From contig CM106585.1 of NCBI GenBank assembly GCA_048013815.1, positions 6,076,001 to 6,140,000 of the forward strand: a stretch of 64,000 nt of DNA. The letters run 5' to 3'. A program made the translations under genes and the position numbers. This document shows, one piece after another, positions 1 to 13,589 of the stretch. Position 1 is the stretch's first letter; every line of letters starts with the position of its first letter. The DNA is from Setoptus koraiensis. Lineage: Eukaryota > Arthropoda. Below the pieces are notes generated by a model. That model made no database searches. It saw only the letters and a list, made by a program, of their open reading frames with translations, and was not told the DNA's origin.

Positions 1-3000
1 TCATTAGTTTGAACCTTTTTTTCTTGCTTTCAGTACAGTCTGATTGATTTGCAACCTCCCTACCATCACTATCATTAGTTGAGAATCAAATTAGGTTAAT
101 CGCTGTGTAGAAGCGAATTGTATTTATTTAATTTCTACATTTGTATTTCGAGGTTTGGCAACAGCCATTGGCTGTAATCAATTCGTATTGCAATGCTGCA
201 ATCACTGCCTGCTTAATTTTGATTGCAATTGAATGTAAAACTGCTGTTGACAATTTTATTCGCGCAGCCAAATAAAATGCCCAACTACTAAGCTGAATAT
301 TAATTAAGTGTCTTGATTGGCGAGATTATAACGAATAGACATTATGCTAGTTCACATAAAATGCCGGCTTCTATGTCGGCTCTGTTGCTGCCTATGTGAG
401 AGAGAGAGAGAGAGAGAGAACCTTGCCTCTACTATTGCCGACATAGATATATCAACATTGGCATCATCATTTAATGTGATTTTGATACTAGATATTATGG
501 CCAGAAGCAATTAGATAGTATTTCCACAGGAGGAGACAGAAATCAATAGAAGCGGTTATTAAACTGATTAGCATACGCAAATTCGTTTGTGTGTAGCACC
601 AAGCAATTATTGCCAGCGCACCTTGAACAATCCGGACAATAAACGGACTATGCAAAGTATAACTGAACGCTGATCTTCCGCATCGATCCGCTATCTTGTC
701 TGCGAGAATTCTTGTTGAGAGTTCTCAACCAGATCCCAGTTGCACCTAGGCCCTTTGGCAGAGCTTGCAACGTTGAATGACCCCACAGTAGACAGCCTAC
801 TTAATTTGTGATCGCTTACTGCTATTTCTTGCCAATCAGACTGTCGCTCCAATATCTATCTATTCACTTTATATTTGTGCAGTTGAATCTAGTTAGTTGT
901 ATCGTCAAAATGTCGAGATATTTTGCATGTAAAACAATTTACAATTAATTAACTAGTGTGTTAATTGCAAATAGAATATCTTGCATATCGACGATACTTG
1001 TTGTTTTTGTACAAGATGCGGCCACCATCGTATCATTAGTTGGCCCACCACAGCACACATAAAATTGATGATTATCCTAATGATGATATTCGATACTAAC
1101 ACACATGATGTCTCGTCTAGTGGATCCGACAAATACCGACGCTGATCAATATCGCGAGTCCTATGACTGACTAGTCGCTGGCTGCTAGTGCCAGTTTGTT
1201 TCGTATCAGTTGGCTGGCCTAGCAGCAATGTTCGATGATGATTAAGATCATCATTAGCTGTATGTACATTTGATTTTTGTCCAATCACACTAACACAACA
1301 GATAAACATCTTATTGCAGTTGGCATAGAAGCAAAATTTTCTGCTTCTTGTCTTGTCCGCAATCATACGTTGGCCTCTCAATGAAAAGAATGTCCAGCTT
1401 GCAAAATTTGACAAAACTGCATTCAGCAGTAAACTTTCAAAGTTCAACTAAACTCACACATAGTTTGAATATAAATATTGACACTAACTAAACTATGTAA
1501 GCTGTCAATGTTGTGTGTCGGCGTACGAATATCGAACATTATGCAATCATATATTCGAAGCCGAATGTGTGTGTATGTTGTGGTGTGTTGTTGGCTGGAG
1601 AACTGGCAAAAGATAGACTAGTTGGTAGGCAAGCAACAATAACTTTGAATTAATGGCTGCCACCATCACCATCACTCGCCAAATGAATGTTTAAATATTC
1701 AAATGCGAATCACGCACTTACTTTTTGAACCTGCTGCATCACCTAACCACCTTGCGCCTCTGGGGGATATAAATCAAATTTGGAGTGCGCAAATTACAGC
1801 CACTACCGTGATGTTGTTGCCGATGTGCACATAGCAAAAAGCAAGCTGCTGCTGTTGTTGCTGTTGGAACTGTGTAGCTGCACTGTATTGTATGCCAACG
1901 GTGCATGTAGGACTGTATAATGACGACGCCTTGCACCAACCAACCAACCAACCTTTGGCCCCGCTGCGAGCAAACAAATTGAAATCGGGGTTGGGGCTCC
2001 CCGGCCCCCTATGACTCACGCTCCTCCGTGGGGTCCCAAGTGGCTAAAGTAGTAGTGTGTGTGATGAAATGGGATTAGTGCTGACACGGCGCCGCGCGTC
2101 CAACGAGAGAGAAAAAGGAACCACGGATTATGTAACTCATTGCGGGTCCCGCAATCCATGAGTGTGCCTTGTGTGCTCACTAAGTGGGTGAGATCCATAT
2201 TTGGTTGTCTCGTGTGCGTTGTCGTTGTCGTCGTCGTCTTCTTGTTTAGTCATCCATTAACTTTACGCATATCTGGTTGATTTGCATAACGTCAGTGGTA
2301 GCGGGCGACGTTGGCGACGGCGGTTCACCAAGTGGTCGTGGTGGTGGCGGCGTTGCCAGCGCGCGAGCACTTACTTCACTTAATCAATTAGCCGACCATT
2401 GAGGTGTATCTAGTAAGGAAGCGCGTTGGTGTGCGTGTAGAGAGAAACAGCCAGAGAGCATTGTTTGAATTTTCTCTTGCGTAATGAATAAAATCTTAAA
2501 AATTACAGTCTGACAGCAGTGACGGTGGGACTCACTCGCTCGGTTGGTGTCAGTATCACACAACAGCTCAACTAATTGATGATAATCTCTATTGATTTGC
2601 ACCATATCCATATCTGGCGGCCCACTTCCTCTCGAACACCCATCACTAATGGGCGCCCAATTGGAGCCTCCTTTTCTGGAGCGCAAATGCACGCATGGTT
2701 GTATATTTTCCATATAAGCAATGAGTTGTTGTCGGTTGTGCGCGGCTTCATGCAATAGCGCCTCGCGCGCACTCATTGCGTCATCATCAATCTCGATATG
2801 GCGGGTTGGTGGTATGTGTTTGCAATGTTGTTGGCAACACGATATGGTACGCTTTGATTGTCGTCGCGCTACGCTCGCTTTTTTGCCACTATTATATCAT
2901 TTTATATTGTGTTATAACAATCAACATTGTAGTAGCAACATATGATATCATGGATTTAATCCACCGCCACTATAGGCTTCGGCGGTGGCGGCGACAACAA

Positions 3001-6000
3001 CACCAATATCTCACAACGAATACATGTGTAAACATATGGTGGCAATGGTCTAGATATAGAACGCGCAGCGCGGATTTGCCATGATTTACTTGGCCCGTTC
3101 TATTTTTGCTGCTTCCTCCCTTTTTTTATACACATAGATATACTTTTATTATATATTGCTTGCCAGTTTTTTGTTTTGTTTGTGCTGCTGTTCGCCAATG
3201 CGGGCCCAAACTCTCGCTGTCTTTTGATTATATGGCTATATGATTCGCGCAGATTTGTGTGTGTCTGTGGCAACGTAACAGCACGAACAACAACAACAAC
3301 GATGTGCGTGCGCGTTCCACCATGTTGACCCAAATGATAATTACAATGTCCCTAGTCTGTTTGCGCACCAACGATTCTAAATTGTAGGGGTCCGCAAGAA
3401 AAATATTATGATGCGCAGTGATACTAATTATGTTTGTCGTTGCTGTCCTCTTGCCAACTCTTGCGCGATATGGTGGCTCTTGTTGTCGTCTCACCCAGCT
3501 AGCAACTGTTATGTTGCGCGGCTAAAACAACGACAATTTATCCACCAAATGAGCTCTAATGACCCCGAATGGGTCTAAACAAGTAGTCGACCGACACGCA
3601 GTGTGCGCCGACACTCTCTGGCAACACTCTGGCGTTCACGAGCGCGTGAATCAATTGATTTGTCTGTTAGAGAATTTGTTGTTTTGTTGGCGCGAGCGCA
3701 CTTTATGCCAATAGAGCGTGAATCTCTCTTGCCAACGTATAGCGACACAGAGTCAACACAATCACAGCACCACCATCTCCGTTCACGGTCATATCCCCCC
3801 CCCTCTCGCTGGCCAGTCGAGCTTGCTTGCCTGTAACTGGTTGTTAACTATGCCAAATGGCTGCAATGTTATCAAGACAGCTAACGCGTCTTCATCTAGC
3901 TTGGCGAGTGCAAGAAGTGGTGGCAGTGATAGTGTATGAGCGGACGGACCCCGGTGGCCCCAGTTCCGGACAAGTGACTGTTTAGTGACCGGGGCCAGGA
4001 TTGTCGTTGGAAAAAGGGAAACCTTCCAATCGTGCCACACGCCGTTGCTCTTTCTTTCTGTTGTCCCTTTGCACGCGATAGAGGTGATCACTATTTAATA
4101 TCGAGCCACACAAGCAAGCAAACAAACAAACAACCCATGGCAGTGTTGTGTGACCATAGATAGAGCCGCGTTCGCTCTTTAGGAAAAAGGAGCACGTGCT
4201 CAATTTATTACCTCTGAAATGTATCTATTACCATTTCTGTGCTGTGCGATGATGATGATGCAATGCTGCTAAAAGCAATTGACGCGCGAAAAACAATGGG
4301 ACCCAGCGATGCGCTAATGCCTGATACTATTGCCCATTTACGCACTCTAGATACAGCTTGTGTGTGTGTGTGTGTAGTAGATACAATGTGTGTGTGTGTA
4401 GAGAGAGAGGGAGCAAAAAACTAACAGCAACTTAATTGATTTAATGATGCTATCAATCGATCAACTGATCAATGGGAGCGGGCCACTTCCTCGCTCGCAC
4501 ACACACACGCACACACCCCAAACTGTTCACCTGAGGCCCCAGCTGAGCTAAAGCGGCCCCAGATGGCTACCACTGGGGCGCCCATCTCTATAATTAATGA
4601 GCCCGCTCTGTAGTGCACATCTCGGGCCACTACAGTGGCAGCGCCGATGTAATGTGCGCCCCTGCAGAGTGCACACGGGAAGCACTTTATTCAATTGGAT
4701 GGCTGCCCGCGGTCAGCATCATTAGAAACAACAAGCGGCGCAACTGTCTGGCGAGATGGCAAGCTAGTTTGGCAAGCGCGGTTTTGTCGCCGGCCAGCAC
4801 ACAAAGAGCAAAAGAATTGAATTTTGCTTCTTTCTGTACTTTGCTTCTCTGATATATTAAAAGAATTGCCTCCGCATACAGTGCAGCGCAGTATACATGT
4901 ACTGGTGGCGGTGGCGGTTGTGTTGTGCGAGCAGGTCAAAGAGGAGGAGGGCAGTGTTGTGTTCAGTGGAGATGCTATCACTTTCATCTCGAGTTCTCTT
5001 GTACAGTTGTTGTTGCTTGCGAGTTGAATTGTTGTCGTATATTTATAAGCGGCGCACTAGTGTGTTGTGTTGTGTTGTGCAGTGTGACTGCCAGAAATAG
5101 AAGCGAGAAGAAAAATTTGACGACTTGCCTCGGCGTAGCCAAGTTAAGTGGCTTGCCATGTAATAATAATGTTTGCAATAGTTGGCATTGTTCTTTGTTT
5201 CTGGCCTCTGGCTGGTGGCTGGCTGGCTGCATGGCTGCATGGCTAACTCACTGACTGACTGACTGGCGGATGGCTTTTGCTCATGTGAGTGCCGTTGAAA
5301 AGGCAATGATGCCATAACCGAGTGAAATTGATATGACACAATAAAAAAGAGCGGACCAACGCAAGACACGATTTGAATGAATTACTTCTATTTGATATAT
5401 ATATATAAATTACTTTAGCGGCTTCCATCGCCACTATTGCACAATACAACCGTTGCCGGCTCGGCCCTAATTTGTCTAGACTAATGCAAACGCTGCAGCG
5501 GCTAACAGCAGCACTAGCGGAATAGTTGAATTATCTTGCCAACAATACTGACAACAACAACTAAGAGACAATTATCTCTCTCTCGCTATCTCTATCTGTG
5601 TACTACACATGTAAGTAAGGCGAATGAGAGAAACAATTGTCAAGTTGATAATTAGTTAAGTGCTAGTTAACAATTGGCAGCATGCTAATTTGCATTGGGG
5701 CTCGTTTGTTGCGTAGCCGCTTACGCAAGCCACTTACACAAGCCAGCAGCAGCACTGTACCTGTTCCCTTGCGTACGTTTATCGTGGCTATTATTGTCAC
5801 ACACACACACATTCGCCGAGAGAATCGAAAATTGTTTGTTTGCATGACACACATTATGCAAAAGTTTGATCGGCGCATATATTAGCAAAATATTTCCTTA
5901 TTTATCATGTCCACTGGTCCACAAGATGCCAGTGGATCAGTGGACATACATGACTGACTGACTGACCACTACTCACTTGCTGCAACCACAACAATTTAAT

Positions 6001-9000
6001 GCGAAATTACATGTTACATGTGGTATGGAGACGTTGTTTAGTGGCAGCAGAGAACACTTTTCCCGCATCACCTTTTTCCTCCTTTTATGATGCCTCTGTT
6101 AAGCTTACCTGGCTGCCTGCTTGCCTGTAAACTGCTTGAGATCACCACCGCATTCTAATCAATTACCTGGTCGCCATCACATGAGTTGGTTGATGGCAGT
6201 GTCCGCATGACGTATGCAAATAAGCTGAATAAGCCGCTTCTCTCGCTATGATTGTCGCCTTAACCAAACAAAAACAATAAGTATTATATTTTTCTTTTTC
6301 TTTATTTTTGACAAATATCCAACATGAAATGAGAACATGATTTGATTGCGTGTGCGGATTGTTTTTTTATTACTGTGTCACACAGTTTGTGTGTGTGTCC
6401 AACGGCAAGGCCAACAAAAACACAACATCAACGAAAACTTCAAGACAGAAAAATGTCACCATGTTGGTGTGTCATTGACCCCAGCTAGCTACTCGTCGTC
6501 TGGATGATTTCATCATTATGTGTTTGCAGCTAGCGACACAACGGATGTCTAAGTATACGGGCAGCTTGTTGTTATTTCCAGTTTAGAATGTTTTGCAATG
6601 TGTTATAAGCTTGCCTTGCCGCTGTTTGCTTGATCCCATTCGAACATCTGAACAACCAGTGGTGATACCAGCGGTGATGATCTATCATCATATTTGATAT
6701 CAATTGTGTGACAGCTAACGCTGCGAAACGCGCTGCAATCACGGCTGTTTTTGTTTTTGGCGTCTTAGCAGCAGCAGCAGCGTCAAAAGGAGCAACAACA
6801 GCAACAACAACGACTGCAGCAACAGCATCTAATGTCACCAGATGATCATTCAATGTCAGACAAGACGATAGCCATTGTTTGCCAGTTTTCCAGTTGTTTG
6901 TGTCGCTTGCTAATCCTATGCGTTTGTTTGAATTTGCCCACTGTGCAGCTGTGTCCAGCGCACACTTGCCAACAATCGGCGCTAATGATGCACTTATTCA
7001 CCTGTTATCCCAAATATCAAGTAGCCAGCCAGCTGTGTGGTTGTTGGTTGAGAGCTATAATTTATTCAATCTAGTCTCGTTGTGCAAGTCTCAATGAGTG
7101 TGTATGTGTGTGTGTGTGTGCGTTTGGCACGTCCAAGTGAATGATGCTCCTTGTAGGAACAAGTGGAACAAGCTTGTCAAAGTGTCACACACGTGGACTG
7201 TCATTCACGTCCGTTCATTCTTAATTACTTAGTCTCCCTACTGGCGCACACTGGTGCCACTAACTTGTGTTTGCGATATTTGCGCTAGTCCGGCAAACAC
7301 ACAAACACTTGTCGTTGTTGCGTCCATTGTTTATATCGCCGCTGCTGCTGCTGCCGCTGTTGTTGTTGTTGGTGGTGCTACTTGACGGACACGACACCAT
7401 GGCGGCGACGACCATTGTTTTTAGTTCAAGTTGCTGTTGTTGTTGTCAGCAAAGTTAGCACATGCTGAGAATGAAATGACAACAATGCAAGATGGATTCT
7501 CATTGCTCTCTGGTATGTCCACTCACTGGCCGACGCTCACTGGGCCAAGACTGGCCATCAAGAATCAATGTTTTTATTTTGCGCACGTTGCAGCCGTTAT
7601 TTGCCTTTAGTTGTGGCCACTGTCCGTCACATCAGCAGCCCCACTGACGCAACCATGGCTTTGTTTGTCTCCGGGCGGCGTCGGCGCCGGCCCATGGGAC
7701 CCCTAACACACACGCACCAAGACAGAGAGCGAGAGGGAGAGAGAAGGGCGTCGATAGTAATGATGATGATCCTCTTACTTCTTCGTCGTCATCGTCGTCT
7801 TCTTCTCCCTCTCTCGCTGCGCACAACAACGCGACTAACAAGACTGGCTGAGAATATAGAGAATATAGAGCAGCTCGTATGTTATTATTATCATTATACA
7901 GCAACAATCGTTGCTCGCTTGGATAACGGCGCGCACACATGTGAGAAGCGACAGCGCAGCAGCAATAACGAGATTACGTCATCGTCGCTGTTCGTCACCA
8001 ACTGTGCTGTGGGCAAGCGACCAGTGTTGGCCTGTGCTAAACGACACATAACAGCCAAACATAACAAATGTCTTGATAGCTCTCTCGGACGAGCCACTGT
8101 GCGCAGCAGCAGCAGCAGCCACATGACAATATCGTCGTATCCATGTCAGCGGTGCTCGGGTTTTGGTCATTTCCGTTGAGAAGCGAGCCATTGTCAGGCG
8201 CGTATAGTGTTGGCCTAGTTTGTGCGCGAGCGCGAACAGTCGCCAGTGTACGTGTTATCTCTTTCTCTCCATGAATTCTTACATGTCGTTGGCACACACG
8301 CACAAGATGGATTTGGTGGTGGCGTCAGCGGCGCCCTCCAATGAACATTTTGTGCGCGAGAGGTGGGGGCATCAAGGTGAATTGAATTGAATTTCATCTT
8401 CGCTTTGTTGGGCTCGTTGTGCTGTGTTGTGCGTTGGTCGCTCGCTCTCATTCGCTTACGCAACAACAGATAGCATCTCTCGATTTAAAATTTTGATTCT
8501 TGGCCCCATTGTAAAGCGCTCGAATTCGCGGTGTTTTGTGGCCAAACAACCACTGACGACAGCGGCGGCGGCGGCGGCCAGTATAGCTCGACTGTAGTAC
8601 AGCAGCATTCGACAGTAGACAGCGCAAACTGTAGCTGGGGCACGCGCCACAACAACGCGCGTGCAAATGGTCTGTTCCTTGGTGAGTCATCATTTTCGTC
8701 ATCATTCTCTTTTGGCGCTGCCTGTCACATGCTGTTGTTGTCATTGTGTGTGTGTGTGTGTGTGTGACTGAGTCTTGACTGTTTGCCAGAAAACGAACGC
8801 GCAAAAGAAACAGATTAAATCGCCTACACAGACAGTGGTGATATAATGGCCCGGCAGTGAGTCAGTGGGCCGGCCCGGCCCGGCCATCCGGAGGTGAACA
8901 GAGGCCGGCGTGGAGAGCTTGGCTGGATTACGCTGGCGCTATTCTTCTCGGCGGCCACTCAACAAACAACTAGCGAGCTCATTAGTGGGCCGTATTGTCG

Positions 9001-11383
9001 ATGCCAATTTGAAAGGATTTTGCTTGCCACTGGCTGCATTTCGTTGTTGCTGCGTCACACAGACCAATGGTGCGACGCAAAGAAAGTTTTCCACACAATA
9101 CAGCGATCGGCGATTTGGTTGTATGGTGGCCATGAGATGCCTCGACGGCGGCGGCGGAGGCAATTGTTTGCCGGTGCGTCCATTGATGGTCGTCGTCACT
9201 GAACAAAATGACCTCGACAGCGAATAATCGCCCGATCGCACTTGTGTCGCCAGTGGCTAGGCGCCAGCCATGCCATGCGTCATGTTTGCAGCAGCAGCAG
9301 CAGCACCGACAACAGGGCTGCCGCCGCTGTCACTTGTTGTTGTTTGTCGTTACGCAAACGGAAGTGGCATCCATTGACCCCAAGTTACTACTGTTTTCAC
9401 TGTATTGGCAGTGCCACTGACAGTGCCAGTGTGTGTGTGTGTACCGGGCATGTTTGTTGTTTGCTGTCAATAGTCTTTATCGGCTTGTCACCGTTTCCTG
9501 GCCGTTCGTTGCATGTCTTGAAGCGACCGCGGCTGTTATTGCCTGTGTGTTGTTGCGCGCACGTCGGGCTGGCCAGTGGTCGAGCAGCAACGCTGGCTGC
9601 CACAGCGGCCAGTTGGGCCAACCGTGCAACTGACGGCCACGGATTGCATAATAACGTCATGTTAATTTTGTTTAGCGTGCTTTTGTCAGCGCGTGTAGCC
9701 TGCTGCTCGCACACAAAATGCAAACTAACTGGCCAGTGGTGAATAATCGAGCAGCGGCCAGTTGTGTGTTCTGTTGAGTTGAGTTGAATTCGGTTGCGTA
9801 ACAGCAACAACAACAGCGACTGGCAGTGCAAGCAGCGACAAGCTAGTAGAAAAAGCATTTTGTGATAGCGCGCCAGATAGCGCGCGAACAAGAAAACTGT
9901 CGTCCGTGCTGGCGCCAGTTTCGGTATAGCACGCCAACTGACACGCGCTTATCTGCATGCCGCCAGACGGCCAGCGCCGACCCTTTAGCCGGCCATAATG
10001 GACTTGACCAGACCATGCACTGCGCCACAGATCACTGATATATCTGGCCAGAGAATCTAGCTGCTGGCGATGATTCATGTTGCGGTCTGGTCATATTGGG
10101 CCGCCGCCGCCGCCGCTATCGCTGGCCAGAAATCAAATTGTGTTTGGCTGAGCGCGGGCCTCGCCACTGACGCTCTCGCCCATTATCAGCATGATCTAGC
10201 TTATTTTTATTGGTTGTTGGTGGCCGCCACTGAGTCGAGAGGCAGCGTTGGCGGCACAGGCGGCTCAGGCAGCGCGCTCAATTCGCGCATTACAAACAAC
10301 GACATTATGTTTGCCATGTGGGCCAGTTACGTAACTATGCTGCTTCTTGGCCAATATTATTTGCGCACAATTTGAGCGCGTGCTTCTTCTCAAGTCAAGG
10401 GCTCGCTCTGGTTGTGTGTGTGTGTGCCGCTTCTCTAGTTCTGGTTGTGCGTTTGATTCTAGTGCGCGCTGGTTGCTGCTGCGCCGGGCCGGGCCGGCCG
10501 AAATTGGCGCGCTGACCAACGCCCACACGCTCACACATAATGAGCAAACAAACTATCAAGCTATCCATGGCCGGGGTATCACTGAGCAAATAACCAGTAT
10601 TATTTGCTCAGTGTTGTTGTTCGCAAGATTCACATGCTGCCATCCACAACTTATTGTGCAATAGGTTCTGGCCGGACTTCTCAAGTGAGCACACGCTTCT
10701 TATTCTTGTGTGTGTGTATATATATACAATACAATAATGTATGGCAATGGTGGTGGCGCCGGGCGCCAATGGAATTACCATCTCGCCCAAGTAGAACAAG
10801 TAGTGCACAACTTGCCATGATAAATAATGATAAAATGGTGCCAGTATATATATCATATCTTTGTCCATGTTGTTGTTGGTGCCGGTGTGGCCGTTGTTTC
10901 AGTCGTCAAAATGGTTCAATATTACTTATAGTAGTTGCGCTTGCCCGCCAACCGCCCTAAGTGCCGCTATTACGGCGGGCAATACGGTACCTAATGCAGC
11001 CTAATACACGACAATACACGACAATATGCGCCGCCAATATACGCCAATGTGCGCCAATAACATGGGTATATAGCAAACATGCCAACACACTATGCGACTA
11101 CGGGCCGCGACTATGGCACCAATGCGCCGGGCCCAGCTACATTGGCTTGTCGCGTTACATGAACAGACAGATGAATAACAGGATATTGAATAGTGGCCAG
11201 ACACTGAGTGACAAGCTGCGAGCTTGGAGCTGCTGCAAGCTGTCAGAGCGCGTGCCACGTGTAAATGACAAACAATCTAACTATCGCATTTGTCTTCTTT
11301 CCCTTTCTCGCTCTCTCATCTCACCTCACCTCAACGGAACTGATTTGCGCCAACCCGTGACAAACAAACAAACGAACGAACAG
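1..11383. other. Non-coding, repeat-rich stretch upstream of the first plexin exon
   Basis: I find no convincing exon here on either strand. The sequence is dominated by GA, GT and CA dinucleotide tracts and by CAA, CAG, GTT and GTC trinucleotide runs. The open frames across it are low-complexity or shadow frames with no family resemblance. Because the first recognisable plexin exon (11384) encodes only the end of a Sema domain, the rest of Sema must lie further left. Most of this stretch is therefore probably a single long plexin intron. That is inference; an unrelated non-coding RNA gene could be hidden in it. Confidence 0.6.
398..419. repeat. (GA)n microsatellite
   Basis: Uninterrupted GA dinucleotide run of about 22 bases in the non-coding left flank. 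Confidence 0.9.
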
Positions 11384-11512
11384 GTACTATTGAGCACCAT
11401 CAACAAGGCTGTGGAATTCGAGGACAGCTTATTGGAGGACAAGACGCCAATACTTGGTGATATCCATCTAGACAAGCACGCCAAGCACGTATACGTGGCA
11501 ACCCCATACAAG
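11384..11512 (+). CDS. Plexin exon: C-terminal end of Sema domain
   Basis: This 129-base, phase 0 exon lies between an AACAG acceptor and an AAG|GTAAGT donor. The 43 residues end in DKHAKHVYVATPYK, which matches the last blade of plexin Sema domains just before PSI1. It joins in frame to 15718. Confidence 0.85.
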
Positions 11513-13558
11513 GTAAGTAAGGCTAGTTAACACTTATACACCCCATTGCTGTCTTGGTACTGCAGCGTATGCTTGCTGCTGCTGCTGCTGCCGCCTTGTT
11601 GTCGTATGTCTAGTGATGCGGCAAATCTATCCAGGGATTACTTTTATAACTTGTACGCGAGACGCGAGATTAGTGTGTGTGTTTGCCCCAACTGACTGAC
11701 TGACATTGTCGACAATGACCACTATGAAGAGGATTAGACAGATTATTATTATTATTATTATTGCTGCCGCTGCTGTCGGCTCTCATCAAGAATCGACACA
11801 CAAATACCACTGTCCTTTGCATGGCTTCTTCTGGCCAGTTGGCCTTGCACTTTTCATTATTCTTAACAGTGTGTGCGCGACAACAGCAACAACAACAACA
11901 ATAACAACTGCCAACTGCCGATTGGCCTTTTGACAAGAATTGGCCAACAGCAGCAGCAGTGCACTAACAAGCAACAAACAAAAGGTACAGCCAAAATAGG
12001 TATTAGTGTGTGCTGCGCACTGCTTAGCCATGAGAGAGAATTAACAAACTCTTGAGAGAATCGCTGCCTTATACCTTATTGTTTTGTCTTGCGTTCGTGT
12101 ATTTTCATCATCCTATTTGTGTGTGTGTGTGTGCAACTCACCTGTTATCTACATTGTATATTGCAGTGTGCATTGTAGTTGAGCTAGTGACGACTAGTGA
12201 TGCAACGCAGCCAGCCGGTCAATCGGTCGATCAGGCACCAACAGGTGCGTGTGAGAACTCAAATTAAATTAACGAGCTGCTGCTGCTGCTGCTCTAATTA
12301 GAGCAACAGCAGCAAGTGAAGGTCACCTCGTCATCACTCTTTGTTGATTGCAACTTTGGAGCTACTAGCAGCACTGGCCGTTTCCAGTAACCAGCAGTAA
12401 CCAACAGTGACCGGCAGCAACCGGCAGTAGGCAGCAGCAACTAGACAACAGTGAGCGTGTTTGTTTTCTATTTTAAAGTGCTGCTGCTGCTGACACAGGA
12501 AAGCTCGGCCCGGCGGCCCGGCTGCCCGTCGTCCGTGTCCCCCTATCTGGGCTTGGCATCTTTGGTGTCCGTGTGTATATATGGAGATATTGATATCGAT
12601 ACTTTGCGTTGTGCACAAACAACTTCTTTCAATCGAGCATATGAATAGCGATTGGCAATGGAGAGATGGCGTACAGATAGAGACACAAAGAGACAGAGAA
12701 GAAGGGAATGTATCATCTTTCGAAGCGTTCTCTCGCTTGGTTGCATCTCGTTTCAATTTGTTCCTTTCCTCTCATGCAAATCTCTCGTCCCTCTTTCTCT
12801 CTCTCTAAACACACACACTCGCCTCGAACACGCCAGATCCGCCAGCAACAACAGCAGCAGCAGCTAATCTCTGCCATTATTATTGGTGGCCGGTGTCAGC
12901 GGCATGCATCACTGGCATCACTGTTCCATCGAGCGCATGATGATAATAATTTTTATCTAGCGGTTTTTATCTATTAAATATCGGCTCTCTGCCTCTGTCT
13001 CTATTTCTGTCTGTCTCTCTGTCTGTCGCATAAAATCCCACTAAATCGGCCTAGCAACTGGCATGGCTCTAAAGCGCATGAATGCCACCACACGAATACA
13101 TGACTTTGTGCAAATGATTATCTGCCGTTGGGTCGACCCCAAATGGGCGCCATTGTGCTCACTCATTACACTCGAGCTTGCTGATAGATTTCAATGTTTG
13201 AAACCGGCTTGATTTGAAAATAACCGCTAGGAGCGCTTGTGGCACCCCAAGACGCACAGCTGAGCCCGGAGTGTTTCGTCGAGTGTTTCCTTTTTGTGAT
13301 TGCGCGCAGCCCGAGGCTTGCGCCGAGCCAAATTGTTTTGCGTAAACTTTTTCAAACTTTTCACAGAGAGCGATACGACACACCGCGCGTTGCCGGCACA
13401 AATTTGCAAATTATGGCGCTTATTTAACCCAAAATCGGGGCGCATTCGCGCGGCCAACGAGGCAGCAAACTTTGAATGTCGGCAACAAATAAATTCTCTC
13501 TCCTTGGCCCTGTCCATTATTTGTTCAACTATTGCACCCATCCAGGTATCGCTTATAC

Positions 13559-13589
<31 letters not shown>

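Noticed and set aside
7568-8179. 203-codon open frame on +
   Set aside because: Arg/Ser/Thr low-complexity product built from repeat tracts, no splice context, no family resemblance.
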